A stretch of DNA of 64,000 nt, taken from positions 310,001 through 374,000 of the forward strand of contig JANATG010000006.1 in NCBI GenBank assembly GCA_029449235.1. The letters are read 5' to 3'. Positions 1 through 11,721 of the stretch are shown piece after piece. The notes beneath the pieces are model-generated. The model did no database searches and was not told the DNA's origin. It was given only the letters and a program-made list of their open reading frames with translations. Within the stretch, counting starts at the first letter, position 1, and each line of letters opens with the position of its first letter. Made by a program: the position numbers and the translations under genes. The DNA is from Linnemannia schmuckeri (Eukaryota; Mortierellomycota; Mortierellomycetes; Mortierellales; Mortierellaceae).

Positions 1-2938
1 AAGTGCTCCATAAATACTTGGAGGGACACATCATCCGTAAAGATAGCCTGTCCCTGGGGTACGTTGCCATACTGGCCACCAGAGGCATGAGTCGTTGAAG
101 GGTTGAGCTTGGCCAAAAGGAAACGTTGCTGAGATCCACCCTGGTCACAGACAATATAACGCGGGATCGGGAAACGTTCCACTAACAGCTCTTGAGAGCT
201 CACCACAGGCGCCTCCAACAGCTCTCTAAAGTTCTCGTACCCTTCCTGATCCTGATAACCCGCCTTCCTCCACGCTGCAATCGTCTCTCCATGGAAAATC
301 AAAATGTAAAAGAATGTGTCCAGCAACAAGATCGTATCTGGCTTGACCGACACGCTGTCCAGCAGCACTGGCTGTGGCTCGCCGTCAAATCCATACGACA
401 TCAACGTAGGCTGGATCATAATCAACGAATTGTTGACATCTTCCCGGTTCAGGATATGACGGTTGTATGCAGTTTCATCAGGAGAGCTGTTGAACACCTG
501 CAGAAACTGTGAACGACGGAGATGGAACATGAACTGAGGGTAGATCGAAAAGTTGTCGCTGAGTCGGAACGATTGAGGCTCGTCCTTGCGGTAATCTCCA
601 AACTTTTGGCAAAGTCGAATCAACATCCTGTCCAGCCAGCGAAGAACATCTGGGCCATCATCAATCTCTGCCTTGAACACCGCGATACGCGCCATAAGCA
701 CTGCTGCCGTCTCCTGATCGAATGACTGTGCAATAATCGGGTTGTTTCCTTCCGCCCAGCTAATATGGAATATCACAATGTCAACAAAAAAAAACGCGCG
801 TTAGTTCATCTCATGTTAGCTTTCACTCGCAATGGTTATAAGATGCTTGATTCAAAGAATGAAAATGAGTTCTTACCTGCGAGCGACGGTTGTGACGCGG
901 AGCTTAAAGTGCCCGCTAGAGTGTTGGTAATGGGTAACAAACTGGATGAGGCCGCGTGAGCCAGGCTGCAGAACCTGCCCCTGTTGGTTGACGACCTCAA
1001 AGTAGATACCGTTGGTTGTCTTGGGGCTGATGGCGCACATCTTCCATGCAGAGGTATTGCCGATACCAATCTCTGTCTCACCAACCGACGCCGTCTTCTT
1101 GTCCGCCGACACTGCATGACCGATCAGTCCGCAAACCTTGAGTTCCTTCGTCGTCTACTCTCAACAAAATGAAAATTGTCGTGTCAGTTTTCTCAGGTCA
1201 TATTCCGCATATACAGATCAGTCACCGGTTAGAAACGTACTCATTTTCGTACCTGAACAGCAAGTGTGGCGTTGAAACCCATCTTAAGGTTGCCCTCTGC
1301 GTCCTTCTCAAACATCTTTTGAAAACTTTGCTTGAAAATTGCCATTGTAAACGAATCAGACAAGACCATGGTTCCCGCTGTAGAATTGACCATTGACCTC
1401 ATCTCCAGCAAGCCAACCTGATCCAAGCATCCTGCAAATATGTCGATGGCGTGTCCATTGGTCGATGCCCTCTTGGCCAAGCTCTCATAGAACTGTCAAT
1501 TTTCATACAGGTAAAGAACGACATGTTAAAATACTTGCACACATTCCAGTATCGGCGCTTATAAAATGTGTTTGTTCAGAAGTAGAGTTGAGACAGAAGC
1601 ATACCTTGGACGCTTTTTTATAATGTTTGACATCTTCCTTCTCAATGTCATGATGAGATCGCAGACGCTCCTTGAAATCCGTTCCGACAACCATTCCTGG
1701 ACCCTCCGAACAGGCACCTCCGACAAACAACATTATACGACCGCCAGTGTTCTGATAAGTGGCCTCCAACAGCCCGACCGCGACACTCATAGCAACACCC
1801 GTGCAGCGCTGAGGGCGCTTGTCAGTCGCCACTGGCCAAGGATCACGCTGAAGTTGTTCAAGGACCGACGACAGATTGTATTCACATTGCTGGACAGGGA
1901 GCAAGAAACGTGAACCGCCGGTAGGGACGAAGGGCACAGGCTGACCCGGTCGAACAGGTTGCTGAGGTCGGTTTGCCAGAGCTGTGAGTCCGAGCATTTC
2001 CTGGATTTGTTTGCAAGAGTAATCCTTGCTTCCACGGAACACATACGACTTTGGACATTCGCCATATCCCAATTCGTGCACTTGAGTCTATCAAGATAAG
2101 AGAAGGGCACATGTTAATACAATTATCAGATGCGGGTTCTCATCAAAAGTTCACTGCGAGAGCCCTTCCAGATGAGAAAAGCACAAAACACAAAAAAGGA
2201 CTATGAAGGTTGATCGTACCATGGTACCATAGGTGATCAGACCAACAAGGGCATGAGGGGGAAGCAGACTCAATGAGACTACCAACGAATCCTTCAATGC
2301 CTTAAGATCGTCGTCGTCAATGCAGGTGTCGACCACATAGAGAAAGATAGGTGGGACCTGCGCACTCCTGGCAAGTGTGTATTCGATGGTCGTGTGCTTG
2401 GCCAACAGCTCTGCTGGCAGGTTGGTGTTGGAGATATCGCGGTAATGAGGAGGGAATTGGTTACGGTGCAGACAGAACGGGCAGATCCACAGCTTTCCCC
2501 GAGGATCGATCTGACTATAATTTGGCAGCAAACAAACACAGGTTAAAAGAAAGGAGGGTTTAAGCAGTGAAAGCGCCACATTTGTCAATGACTGACCACT
2601 TCATCAAAGCAAACCACCATTCAAGGCGTGCAGAAAACGACATTGCCTTCTCCTCGCTTAAACATCTTGTCTGCTTCCCCAGAGCGGAACATAGGCAAGC
2701 AAAAAAAAAGTAAGCATGGACTCACTACTCACCAGTAAGGGTTGAGAATGGCGCCACAAGTATGCTGTTTACAAGTAACAGGCTCATAGTAGATCAGTGG
2801 CAAATCTTCGCGTTCCTTCAAGGGAGTGTAGAGAGCAGAGATGGGAACGACTGTTCTTGTGGCGTCGATGCGTGATGCTGGCCAGGCATTGAACGAGAAG
2901 CGGATTCCATCCTGGTCCTCGATTTCTTCAAAGTTCAT
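1..2938 (-). CDS. SEC23: COPII coat GTPase-activating subunit Sec23 (3' end cut by window edge)
   Basis: Sec23 forms the inner COPII coat with Sec24 and is the GTPase-activating protein for Sar1 in vesicle budding from the endoplasmic reticulum. Six exons (minus strand): 2938-2733, 2514-2220, 2087-1605, 1492-1253, 1154-877 and 759-1. The start MNFEEIEDQDGIRFSFNAWP is the usual Sec23 opening. The zinc-binding cysteines fall at residues 56, 61, 80 and 83 (CKQHTC and WICPFC), as in the family. Further on come the trunk (LKALKDSLVVSL, ALVGLITYGTM), the beta-sandwich (KVCGLIGHAV), the helical segment (FKAEIDDGPDVLRWLDRML) and the gelsolin-like C terminus (LLLDTFFYILIFHGETIAAW). About 753 residues are present and the frame is still open at base 1 after FMEHL, so only some ten to fifteen residues are missing. 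Introns are 80-220 bp. The neighbour RAD9 lies upstream on the same strand, 414 bp away. Confidence 0.96.
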
Positions 2939-3352
2939 GGTTGTAGTTGGTTGGCTATGGGGTATGGGTGGTGTTGGTGATGGGTTATGGCGGCTGTGAG
3001 AAGTGCAAGTGTGATAACAGAAGGAGAGAGAGAGAAGTGCGGTTGAAAAGATAAAAGGTATTTTTCTGTGTGCGTGTGAAGTGAAGGACGAAAGAGAGTG
3101 AGCAGTGGAGAAGTCAAGGTCCACCGTAACATGAAAAATAGGGTCGTCATTTTTCAAATCCAAGGGGCAAGCGCGCTGCAAGCCACGTAGTACGGACCAC
3201 CCTCGATCAGTTTGATACGTGTCACGAAATAAAGCAGAAATAAAATTGAAATTCGAGCAAAAAATATGAACCGACTCCTTTGGTTTGTTCCTGATGGATG
3301 AGCGTATTAGTTTGCATGTTGGGTATGTCGCTACCGTTCTACACTTTCTACT
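2939..3352. other. intergenic: SEC23 upstream region and RAD9 3' flank
   Basis: The first 180 bases or so upstream of the SEC23 start are rich in C/T read on the minus strand (ctctctctccttctgtt type), consistent with a leader and core promoter. No clear TATA box was seen. No other gene is supported here. Confidence 0.5.
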
Positions 3353-3456
3353 CTACCAGTCGTCGTCGTCAAGGTCATATTTGGGTCTCTTGGGCTACAA
3401 AAAGGCATGAATAAGAGCGTAAAAAAATAGTTGAGTACATCAATATCAATCTTTTC

Positions 3457-3496
<40 letters not shown>

Positions 3497-5576
3497 GTGT
3501 ACTCATAGACATGTAACAAAACAAGGGGACTTACATTCCGCACGGTAGAAGGCGCAAAATCCTCTTCAATCACAAACGCGCTGCCCGAACCACTGGCACC
3601 TACACTGGCACTGGCACTGACACTAGCACTGACATTGGCGCTAACACTAGCACTGACACTCGCCTGAGCAGCTTCAACCTCCATGTCATCCAGCTGCGAG
3701 GCCCAGTCTGCATCGTCGTCCAAGAACAACGCGTTCTCCGCTTGTGTCAAGTCCAACTCTTCTGGAGCCTATTAAAAATAACAAGAGCAAAAAGTAGGAA
3801 ATCAGCCTGCTGCCAGACGAAGGAGGAAGACTAACATGGTCCATGGCAAGCATATCTCAGTAAAGTAAAGCTGCGAACACTTACTGCACTTCGACTCGCT
3901 TGAGATTGAGATGCCTGGGTGCTCTTCTCTCCAGGAATGTTGATGGTTGCCAACGCAAATTTCTAAGACCACCAAGGGAGGATACAACGATCAGCAATTC
4001 ATCAACCATCAGCTGGTGTGTTCACATCTTAACTATGGCTGTCATAAAGGCAGAATAAAAAGTGGACACTTACAGCGCTCACGACATTCTCAGACTCTGC
4101 AGTAAAGACGATCGGCCTATTTATCGAGAGGTATTCAAGTAAGCCTCAATTCTCATTCACAGGTGTTATCCACCATGTTCACTCAATGGTGTCTTACCGG
4201 TCACCCATGTCAAAGTATGCAGACATTGTCAGGCGAAGTCCAACCGCAAATGCAAGAATGGCCTAACACCAAGAAAAATAAAAAACGAAAATTAGTTCAA
4301 AGGTAACGAACAAGGCGAAGTAATCACATTTAACATCACTTCGAGCATTACCTTGAATTCCTTGAGAGAAAAGACGATTTGTCCTTCATTCTGCGTTATG
4401 TATCGGTCCATTGCCACTCGCTCAATAGGCACCATCGTCGCTCCAAACCTCTTCGACTTGTCTAAGTGGTACAATCACGTAAAAAAAAAAAAAAAAAAAG
4501 TATATCAGTATTATTGTAGCAGTGTGCACAAAATGTCGTTATACAGCTGTGAAACCCCTACCAGAATCGTCGCCGGTGTCGTTAAACGTCTGGAGGACAA
4601 TCCCGCTATCGTTAAACTTCATAGTCATTTCCTCGGCCTTGGAAGAAAAGTAATCTGCCAACCCATTCATGGCTGGGGCACTCAACTCCCACGAATTTTG
4701 AAATGTATCGACAGAATCGATTAACTGCAGGTTCTCGAGGCAGGATTGGTACAGCAACTTGTGAAATTTGATGCATCCTATCGCAAGTGGGTATGATATT
4801 CAGAGCAGAAAAGAGTCGGCACATGTTGACAATAAAAAAGAAGATTAACGAATATGTTCTCTCCATATTAAATTCAAAGATGGTGGCAAAAAATCCGCAA
4901 GTGCCAACAAAAGCCAAGTCAGCGCAGAGATTTCGTACCAGACCGGAAAAGGACTTCAACAGTCAACCGACAGTTCTCTCCGACGCCCTCTGCTGCATTC
5001 AAGTAGACGCTCAGGTTATGAATCTTCTCCTCAATATTGCCACGCACCCGACACGCCGACACCAGCGCCTACATTCACATTTTGCACATACACACACAAC
5101 AAAAGACCTGGTTAGCATCACCAAAGTATGACCATCATATTTTCATATTGCTCCAAAAGGGAACATCCATCTATCGTTCTTTACCTTGGCAATGATAGTA
5201 CATCGGAGAAAAGGACCCTCATCATCATACTGGATCGCAGAACTGGAAAGGTCCAATGAATAGCTCTCAAAGAACGTCCGCGAAAATGTAAAGTTGGCAT
5301 AGGCTGTACGAGTCAGACTAAGTGTCGAAAGGATAAGCCGGTCCTGCCGAGCCTCGATCGTGATGTCGTCGCCCACTTTATCTAGGCACGACAGTACGTT
5401 CTGGAAGCCTTTTTTTTTGATAAACGAAGAGAGTGGGAGAAATAAAGGAGGTAATGGCATTCAGGTTACGGTTCAGTTCTTTTAGGTAGGGAGGGCATGG
5501 GATCTTGGAATTAAAAGGTAAGTTAAGTGATGGGAAATGTACCTTTAATGGAGACGATAGGGATGATGGCCTTCAT
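3353..5576 (-). CDS. RAD9: DNA damage checkpoint clamp subunit Rad9 (9-1-1 complex)
   Basis: Rad9 is the PCNA-like subunit of the Rad9-Rad1-Hus1 clamp that loads at damaged DNA and activates checkpoint kinases. Ten exons: 5576-5543, 5408-5185, 5068-4939, 4777-4562, 4461-4352, 4262-4198, 4116-4074, 3962-3885, 3768-3535 and 3394-3353, giving 391 residues. Family landmarks are the MKAIIPIVSIKGFQ start, the first clamp fold (RTAYANFTFSRTFF), the second (FKAILAFAVG with GDRPIVFTAES) and a disordered acidic tail ending KYDLDDDDW. The tail contains an Ala/Ser/Val low-complexity stretch (VSASVSANVSASVSASAS) before FVIEEDF. Such acidic tails in Rad9 recruit checkpoint partners after phosphorylation; that role is inferred here. 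Intron 9 holds a 38-base homopolymer (T in the sense strand). Identity rests on the complete domain order and the exact phase of all nine introns. Confidence 0.93.
3458..3495. repeat. A38 homopolymer inside RAD9 intron 9
   Basis: Thirty-eight consecutive A on the plus strand, so a T tract in the RAD9 transcript, between donor (3534) and acceptor (3395). It lengthens the polypyrimidine stretch of that intron. Confidence 0.95.
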
Positions 5577-5790
5577 GGTGAGGTGTGGGTTTAGAGTCGA
5601 TCGATGTGAATGAAGATTTGAAGGCGTCAAAAGTACAAGAGTGAAGCGAAGAGGAAGAAAAGCGTCAAAGTATCCCCTTTTGAGGGTATGCCTTTGCTTT
5701 TTTTGTTCTTATTTTTTGCCACCAATCAGCTCAAAAACAATCGAAAGTCAACACTGTGGCAAAATAGGTCGAAATTATGAATGCATTTAT

Positions 5791-8700
5791 TTAATCATCG
5801 TCGTCGTCGTTGTTGTAGTCGTCTTCGTCAAAGATATCTGATCCAGAATCACCACCCTGCGTGTCCTCCTTCTCAGAAGAGGACGAGTCCAATAGTGCGT
5901 CAATGTCGTCCATCATCCTCTTCAACTTGTCGTCACTGTCCTTAGCCTTCGAGGCTACCTTCTTTGCTCTTGGATTACTGAATAACAGAAAAAAAAGGGA
6001 TTGTGAGTATATTGAACCAAACAACATAAACCACATAGTCTAAACACATATGGAGACTTACTTGCGGCCTCTAGTAATCGGCGCGTCTTCTTTCGGTTTT
6101 TCTGTTGGAGCGACAAATTTGTCGACAAACGAAATCTCCTCGGTGAGCTCCGCCAACTTTGCCAACTCTTCATCTCCTAAAGCCTCAGGTGCTTCACCAA
6201 ACATCTTGAGGATATTCTTCTCCACCGTCATCAAGTTCTTCTTGCTCAACGGTTCGACAATGGGCCGTTTCTAAAGAATAAAGAGAGCGCGTCGTTAGTG
6301 GCGTTATTCATACTAAATGAGCTGGCTTGGACAGTCTTCTAGGAGTGGATGTAACATACGGTTTTGAGATTTCCAATCAGAAGGGTCAGTTTCTTGAGTC
6401 GAATCTCGCCGGCATCGTCATCTAATGGGATCTTATGAAGAATGTTTGGCAAATGTTTCCTGACATCTAATAACAGAAAGACATAGTAGAGTTGTGTTCA
6501 GCGTTAGTAGAACACTCTCGTCAGCTTTGCCAATAAAGCGGCAGCGTTAATAGAAGGTAACTTACAAGGAGCTTCGGAAAACATAGACTTGACAAGCTCA
6601 ATGGCAATGTTGACTTGGAGACCGTAATCGATGTTTTTGTTCACAAGGCCCTTCTCAGGATCAGCCCTAAGTAACGTGCAAGCGCGACATTCAAAGACGA
6701 ACAATTAGTTTGCTGTGTATGCGATTCGCAAATACTCAACGCGAGGTAGCAAATGCTCCTCTTACTCCAGTCCACGACGAGGCTCAGACCACTCCAGCAG
6801 CTGCTGTGCCATGTTGACAGGCGTTGGCATTTCATTCTTGGCCTCTTGCTGCATCTCGATGAGCTGAATCAAAATAGGAACGGTCATCTCGCTGAGCATG
6901 ACCTGGTTGTCGTACGAGGAGTGAAAATACACTTGCAAAAAGTAGCTGAGGCACTGGCGCAGGTGGTTGTTCTTCGCTGTTGCAGGGTCAAAGTAGAGAA
7001 TGATCAACGTTCGCAAGATCTACAAGATACGAAGGCAGCGTGAGTTAGTACGGAAGGTAAGCAACAGACAAGAGAAAAAAGTCATTTTTTTTGTCTGCAC
7101 GATATCAAGATAAGTACCTCTGCATCACGCAAAACCTTGGTGAGCATCAACTTGGAGATTCCCTCTACAGCAATAGCCTGAACTTCGGGTTCTTTGCTCT
7201 CCAAGGTCGTCTTCAAATCAGCCTTAATCCTCTCCTCTCCGATCTGAGATGACATGGGCGCCATACCAAAAGTCAAGATAAGATCAAACACAATCTATGG
7301 TGAAAAAGGAAAACAAAAAGCTATGAGATGACCGCGCCTCCATATGAAGCTTGACATGATGAATTGAAACATCCTCATCGGGGTACTTGCCTTCAACGAC
7401 AGGACATGGAGGTGTGTGGAAGCGTTCTCGGCAAAAACACAGGTCAAGAAGAGATCCATATTGTCCTGTGCAAGATTCTTTTCCAGGGAGCAAATCAGGC
7501 CAAGACACTGAAGACCAAGATCTTGCATCACATCCTCCTGCATAGCAAGCGCCGGGATCACCAACTGGTTCAAAAGACCAAACATGTACGAGCTCTCCTG
7601 AAGATGCTGTATATATCAGTCAACGAAAAGACACATGAAATAGTCAATAAGTCATCAAGCTGCATAATACACGAGATGAAATGGCAAGCCGCGTTCGCGC
7701 TTGAACAAAATGCCTTACTTCTGAAGTCCGCTCCAACATATACTTTGTGATGGTGAGACAGCGGGCTTTGTTCAACATGGACTCAAGCTCCTTGCGCGCC
7801 TGATCAGCCTCGTCCACGATCGCTGCGGAAGAGTTTCTCCTTGACTTGTCAACCGCACTGTGTTTCCTTTTCCTCGATGCGTCCGGGTCTGACAAGTCCA
7901 TGGTTTGGTCGTCTAGCGAGTCATCGTCCTCCGCCTAATGTAAAATTACCAAGTGATTGATTAGGTAATGCTACTGGGAAGCACAAGCATCCACGTTAAA
8001 TGAAAATATCCGACCGTTTGCTACTCTTACGTCAAACTGGTTTGTTGCATCCTCCTGTTCTGCCTCCGTGCTCTCGCGAAGGTCCGAAATGATCTCAATA
8101 ATAATACGCGTAAAGTCCTTTTCGTTCAACGAAATCTTGCGCATGGTTTCCACAATGCATTCCAAGTGCTTGTCCGGAAGATCATTTAGCAGCAACATCT
8201 CACCTATGACATCAATTTGAATGACATTAGCTTTCTCTCAACATAAAAAACCGCTCACTAGAAAGAAAGTACAAAGGTGACTTACGAAGTAGGCCAAACA
8301 TTTTGCGACGTCCGATTTCGTCCGCATAGTCCAGAAGACGGGCGATCATGAGGAGCTGTGTCACGACGAACTCTGCCTCTGGTCGGTCTTCCTCCTCTGC
8401 CTGTTGCATGATATTACTGTACTTTTGGATGTAAAACGCATGCCTGACAACCTCTGGCACTACTTTGTCAAACTGAGCGTCGTCATCTTTGCGACGACAG
8501 AATTCTGTAAAGACCCTAACAAGGAAAGAGCTTTCCACTGTGAGGTTGACCCAAAAGATGTCTAATATACACGATGAAGGCTACACGTTAATTCCTTCCT
8601 CATTATTTGACAGTGCTGTATACCATCGAACGCGCCAAATCTACTACGTACCATTAAAGGCAAGCGCGTCAATGATATCTCCTCGGTAGTCAAAGAATGC

Positions 8701-10264
8701 ATTCAAAACATCCTCGGCGACGCTGCTGCCCATGACATCCAGACGCTCCAAGAACTCGAGTAGATTGTCGTCCGCTTGTTGAATCCATCTGGTCGCAAGC
8801 ATCTTTGTGCATGCCTTCTTGACACCGTCATCTCTACACAGTCAAGTAAGGTCAAGTGAGTCCTCTGATGCGAATACAATATAGCCTGCGTGATTAACAA
8901 GGAGTTCTCGGACGCCTCAGAACTCACCTGTCGGTAAGGCCATAGCGGAGCAGCCTTTCTCTGTCGCCAATAGAGAGCATACGAAAGTCGCGAATTTCGC
9001 TCATGGGCTTTGTGAAGACAGCCCTTCTGTTGTATGTGTCTGTGTCGCGTGCTCGTTCAAGAATATATGGAAGGGTAGCTTTGGACTGGGCAATGTTGAA
9101 GATTGCAGACCGACGGACCTCACTAAAAAGGTATATTATTCAAGAGTAAAGAAAAGTAAGTACTAGCTTCTTTTGTAATTTGATCCGATTATAGCCACCA
9201 AATAATAAGCCAAGTTTGGTCAAAGAACACCTACGCTGCTGGATCATGTTGCAACAAGTCCAAGAATTTTTTGATAATAGTGCCTCCATCCTCCGACTCG
9301 TCATCCTCTTCCTCGTCACCGTTGCCCTGCATCTTGGAGAGGGCAAAAAGTGCTTGGACGCGAACTTGTGATTCCTTGTCGCGGGTTCGCTCCATAAGAC
9401 TCTCCTGGAGTTCCACGTACAAATCGTTCCTAGTAATGATACAGAGTGAGAAAATGTTGGTTGCCCATCTACACGCTTTGACACTTTTCACTCTGAGATG
9501 AACATGATGGAAGATGCTGAATATCGAAAAAGTGCTTACTCCAGGGCGCCGACAGAGTTGATACTCAGGGCGATGAGCTTGCAGCAGCGCACACGGACGA
9601 GCTTCTCCTTGACGGTGATTCCCTTCAAAAGATGCCGCATCAAGTGCTCAACAAATGTCGCAGATATTGAGCTTTCCTCGTCTTCTTCCTCTTCCTCTTC
9701 GTCCTTGTTCTCTGCCTCTGGCTTTCTATCTGTTGATAGAATAATAGAAAATGTCAGTTAGTTCAGTTCTTCAACGTCATATAAAAATATGACTCGTCGT
9801 AGTTAGCAACTTCAAGTTCCAAAAGTACCTTTCTCGCATGTGCACAAAATAAAAGTGGATACAAACTGGACAACTCGGTCAGCGGTCGGTTCGACCTTTT
9901 TGATGGCCAAAACAACGTTCAGGTTCCGAATGAACTCGTTATTAAAGGCCTCTTCGCCATTCTCCCCAGCAGTCTCAGCACACTGTTCCTGAATCTTGCG
10001 GAGCATAATGGCATTCTTGCGATGGTTGGCAGCTGACTTTTGACACTCCTGAAAGATGTTGGGGACGACGGTGCGGAGCGTCTCGAGGACAGGTTGCTTT
10101 TGTTTCCTTGATTTGGATGACTTTTTGGTGGCGGCGGTGGGTTTTGTTATTGTTGTTGTTGTTGCTATTGCTGTTGCTGTGGATGAGCAGCTTGCTCCTG
10201 TTCCTGCTCCTGTTGTTCCTTCCGGTGCCTCGACATTGGCGGCCTGGTTCTTTGGCCTTGCCAT
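5791..10264 (-). CDS. YCG1: condensin complex HEAT-repeat subunit CAP-G / Ycg1 (Cnd3)
   Basis: CAP-G/Ycg1 is a HEAT-repeat subunit of condensin that clamps DNA with Brn1/CAP-H and drives mitotic chromosome compaction. Fifteen exons: 10264-9829, 9729-9540, 9429-9235, 9122-8928, 8833-8652, 8537-8286, 8203-8031, 7934-7719, 7597-7391, 7294-7118, 7019-6766, 6666-6566, 6466-6360, 6270-6062 and 5977-5791, giving 1026 residues, close to yeast Ycg1. After a low-complexity N terminus the family opening is seen (VPNIFQECQKSAANHRKN, VEPTADRVVQFVSTFI). HEAT segments include FVEHLMRHLLKG, KMLATRWI, AFFDYRGD and IVFDLILTFG. The C terminus is lysine-rich and then acidic (DDIDALLDSSSSEKED), ending in five Asp. 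Intron 9 (7390-7295) has a GC donor (AAG|GCAAGT); all others are GT-AG. The frame is open upstream of 10264, but that ATG begins the conserved part. The gene is divergent from SDC1 with 300 bp between starts. Confidence 0.94.
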
Positions 10265-10564
10265 GGTTGATGTTGCTTCTTGTCCTGAAGGGAAAAGTGA
10301 GTTGTTGTTGGATGAAGAGAGGAAGAAGTAAGTGTAACTGAAGTTGACCTTTTGTTTGACGCGACTTTCGAACCCCTGGCTGAGACTGATAGGGACAGAC
10401 AAACGACAAAATTCACCTGCAGCAAAGCCACTCTCCAGAATCCACAAATTGTAGCAGAACTGACAGGAAGAAGGACCCTGGCTAGTCGCTTTTACACTCA
10501 CACTCACCCACTCTCCTGACATCTCTCACTGACTCTCTCACTCTTACGCACACGCCCAAATCAA
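10265..10564. promoter_or_regulatory. shared divergent promoter of YCG1 (-) and SDC1 (+)
   Basis: Only 300 bp separate the two start codons, so both core promoters and leaders must fit here. An ACGCGA core (gacgcgac near 10360), similar to the MCB cell-cycle element ACGCGT, lies in the interval. No TATA box is obvious. Co-regulation of a condensin subunit and a COMPASS subunit is inference. Confidence 0.55.
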
Positions 10565-11181
10565 ATGGACTCTGAACGCTCAACACCAGCATACGACAAC
10601 ATACGCTCACCAGCATCACAGGAGCGAGAACGCAGCGTCAAGATCGAGGGCAGTCGTGGAACCGTCAGGAGCATAGGAGTACGCCCCTAGACTCATCTCT
10701 TCAACAATGCACTCCTATGGGACAATGCAACTGCTTTAAACGCCAATGTTGTTTATCACTCCCATAAAAACCTACCCATGGCTGACATCAAGAACCCTCT
10801 CGCCCCTTTGTTACAACCAATTCCATAGGAAATTCTGAATGCAGACCGTGAGGGGTCGACGGCGTCTTCAGCCACAGGTACCACAAACCCCCTGGCAGAC
10901 CTCTCCAAGGCCGAAATCGCCGCCATGCCTATCCGTGGCTATTTGGACCAGACTGTCCTACCCGTCTTGCTCGAGGGCATGAAGCAGCTCGCAAAAGAGA
11001 GGTAACTTGTTCTTGCCCATTCGAAATGTTTGTAATAAATGGACCTGTTTACCTATGAGTAATAGTACTGATATTGGCTAGTTCAATTATTCAAATTAAT
11101 AGGCCGCAGAACCCCTTAGAGTACCTTGGACATTACCTCCTCAATCATAGCGACACTATCGGAAGATCGCCCGGACCCTAA
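10565..11181 (+). CDS. SDC1: Dpy-30 / Sdc1 subunit of the COMPASS histone H3K4 methyltransferase
   Basis: Dpy-30/Sdc1 is a small dimeric subunit that binds the Ash2/Bre2 subunit of Set1-COMPASS and supports H3K4 methylation in the nucleus. Three exons: 10565-10678, 10829-11001 and 11103-11181, giving 121 residues. The C-terminal Dpy-30 motif is complete: PIRGYLDQTVLPVLLEGMKQ, LAKERPQNPLEYLGHYLL, then NHSD. The Dpy-30 motif spans the second intron (AG|G codon for the Arg of the RPQNP motif). The first 80 residues are Ser/Glu/Arg-rich and look disordered, as in other fungal homologues. The gene is divergent from the condensin gene YCG1 and shares its promoter. Confidence 0.93.
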
Positions 11182-11721
11182 GCAGCTACAATTCTGGACC
11201 AGAATTGCCACATAGAGAGGGACACTCTTTTTCATTTTTGAATCTCAATGTACATATCGTAATTTTCACTTTCGCTGACAAGGCCGTAATCACAAGAATT
11301 AGGGCGTCTGGTTGTGAATATATTTAGTATAATAGGACGCGGTCCAACATAAATTTGATTTTTAGGCTTGGGGCACACGGATGCAAACAGTGAGATAGGC
11401 AACCCTGCTCGCCTACGCGCCTCTTGTCATCTCTCTATGTTCGCCTCCATTCCCCTTTTGTCATCAATAGCTTCTCATTCCTTCTTTTCTCTTCACGTTT
11501 GTCTTTCTCGCATTGGATTTCAAGACTAGGCGTTTTTATCCTCTCCAGGCTGGATACACGCGTCATTTTTCAACTGCCTGTTCGGCTAAAAAAAACTAGG
11601 TAGTCAATCTTCTTTTTCGCTTCAGTATAAAATCACCTGAAAGGAACTATCTTTTTACATCAGAAAACATTTCATTACACATCCCCTTCATCTCTTCTCC
11701 ATACTCTCCCACAAAAAAAAA
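11182..11721. other. intergenic with SDC1 3' flank and small-secreted-protein promoter
   Basis: No gene was seen. The right part is CT-rich on the plus strand (tcattccttcttttctcttc around 11470) and holds a TATA box before the next gene. Confidence 0.5.
11626..11632 (+). promoter_or_regulatory. TATA box of the small secreted protein gene at 11722
   Basis: TATAAAA lies 96 bases upstream of the ATG at 11722. Most housekeeping genes here lack one, so this gene is probably regulated rather than constitutive (inference). Confidence 0.5.

Noticed and set aside
10360..10395. GGGGTTCGAAAG resembling a tRNA B box (minus strand)
   Set aside because: No A box, acceptor stem or anticodon arm could be drawn around it. 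No other tRNA candidate was seen in the window.
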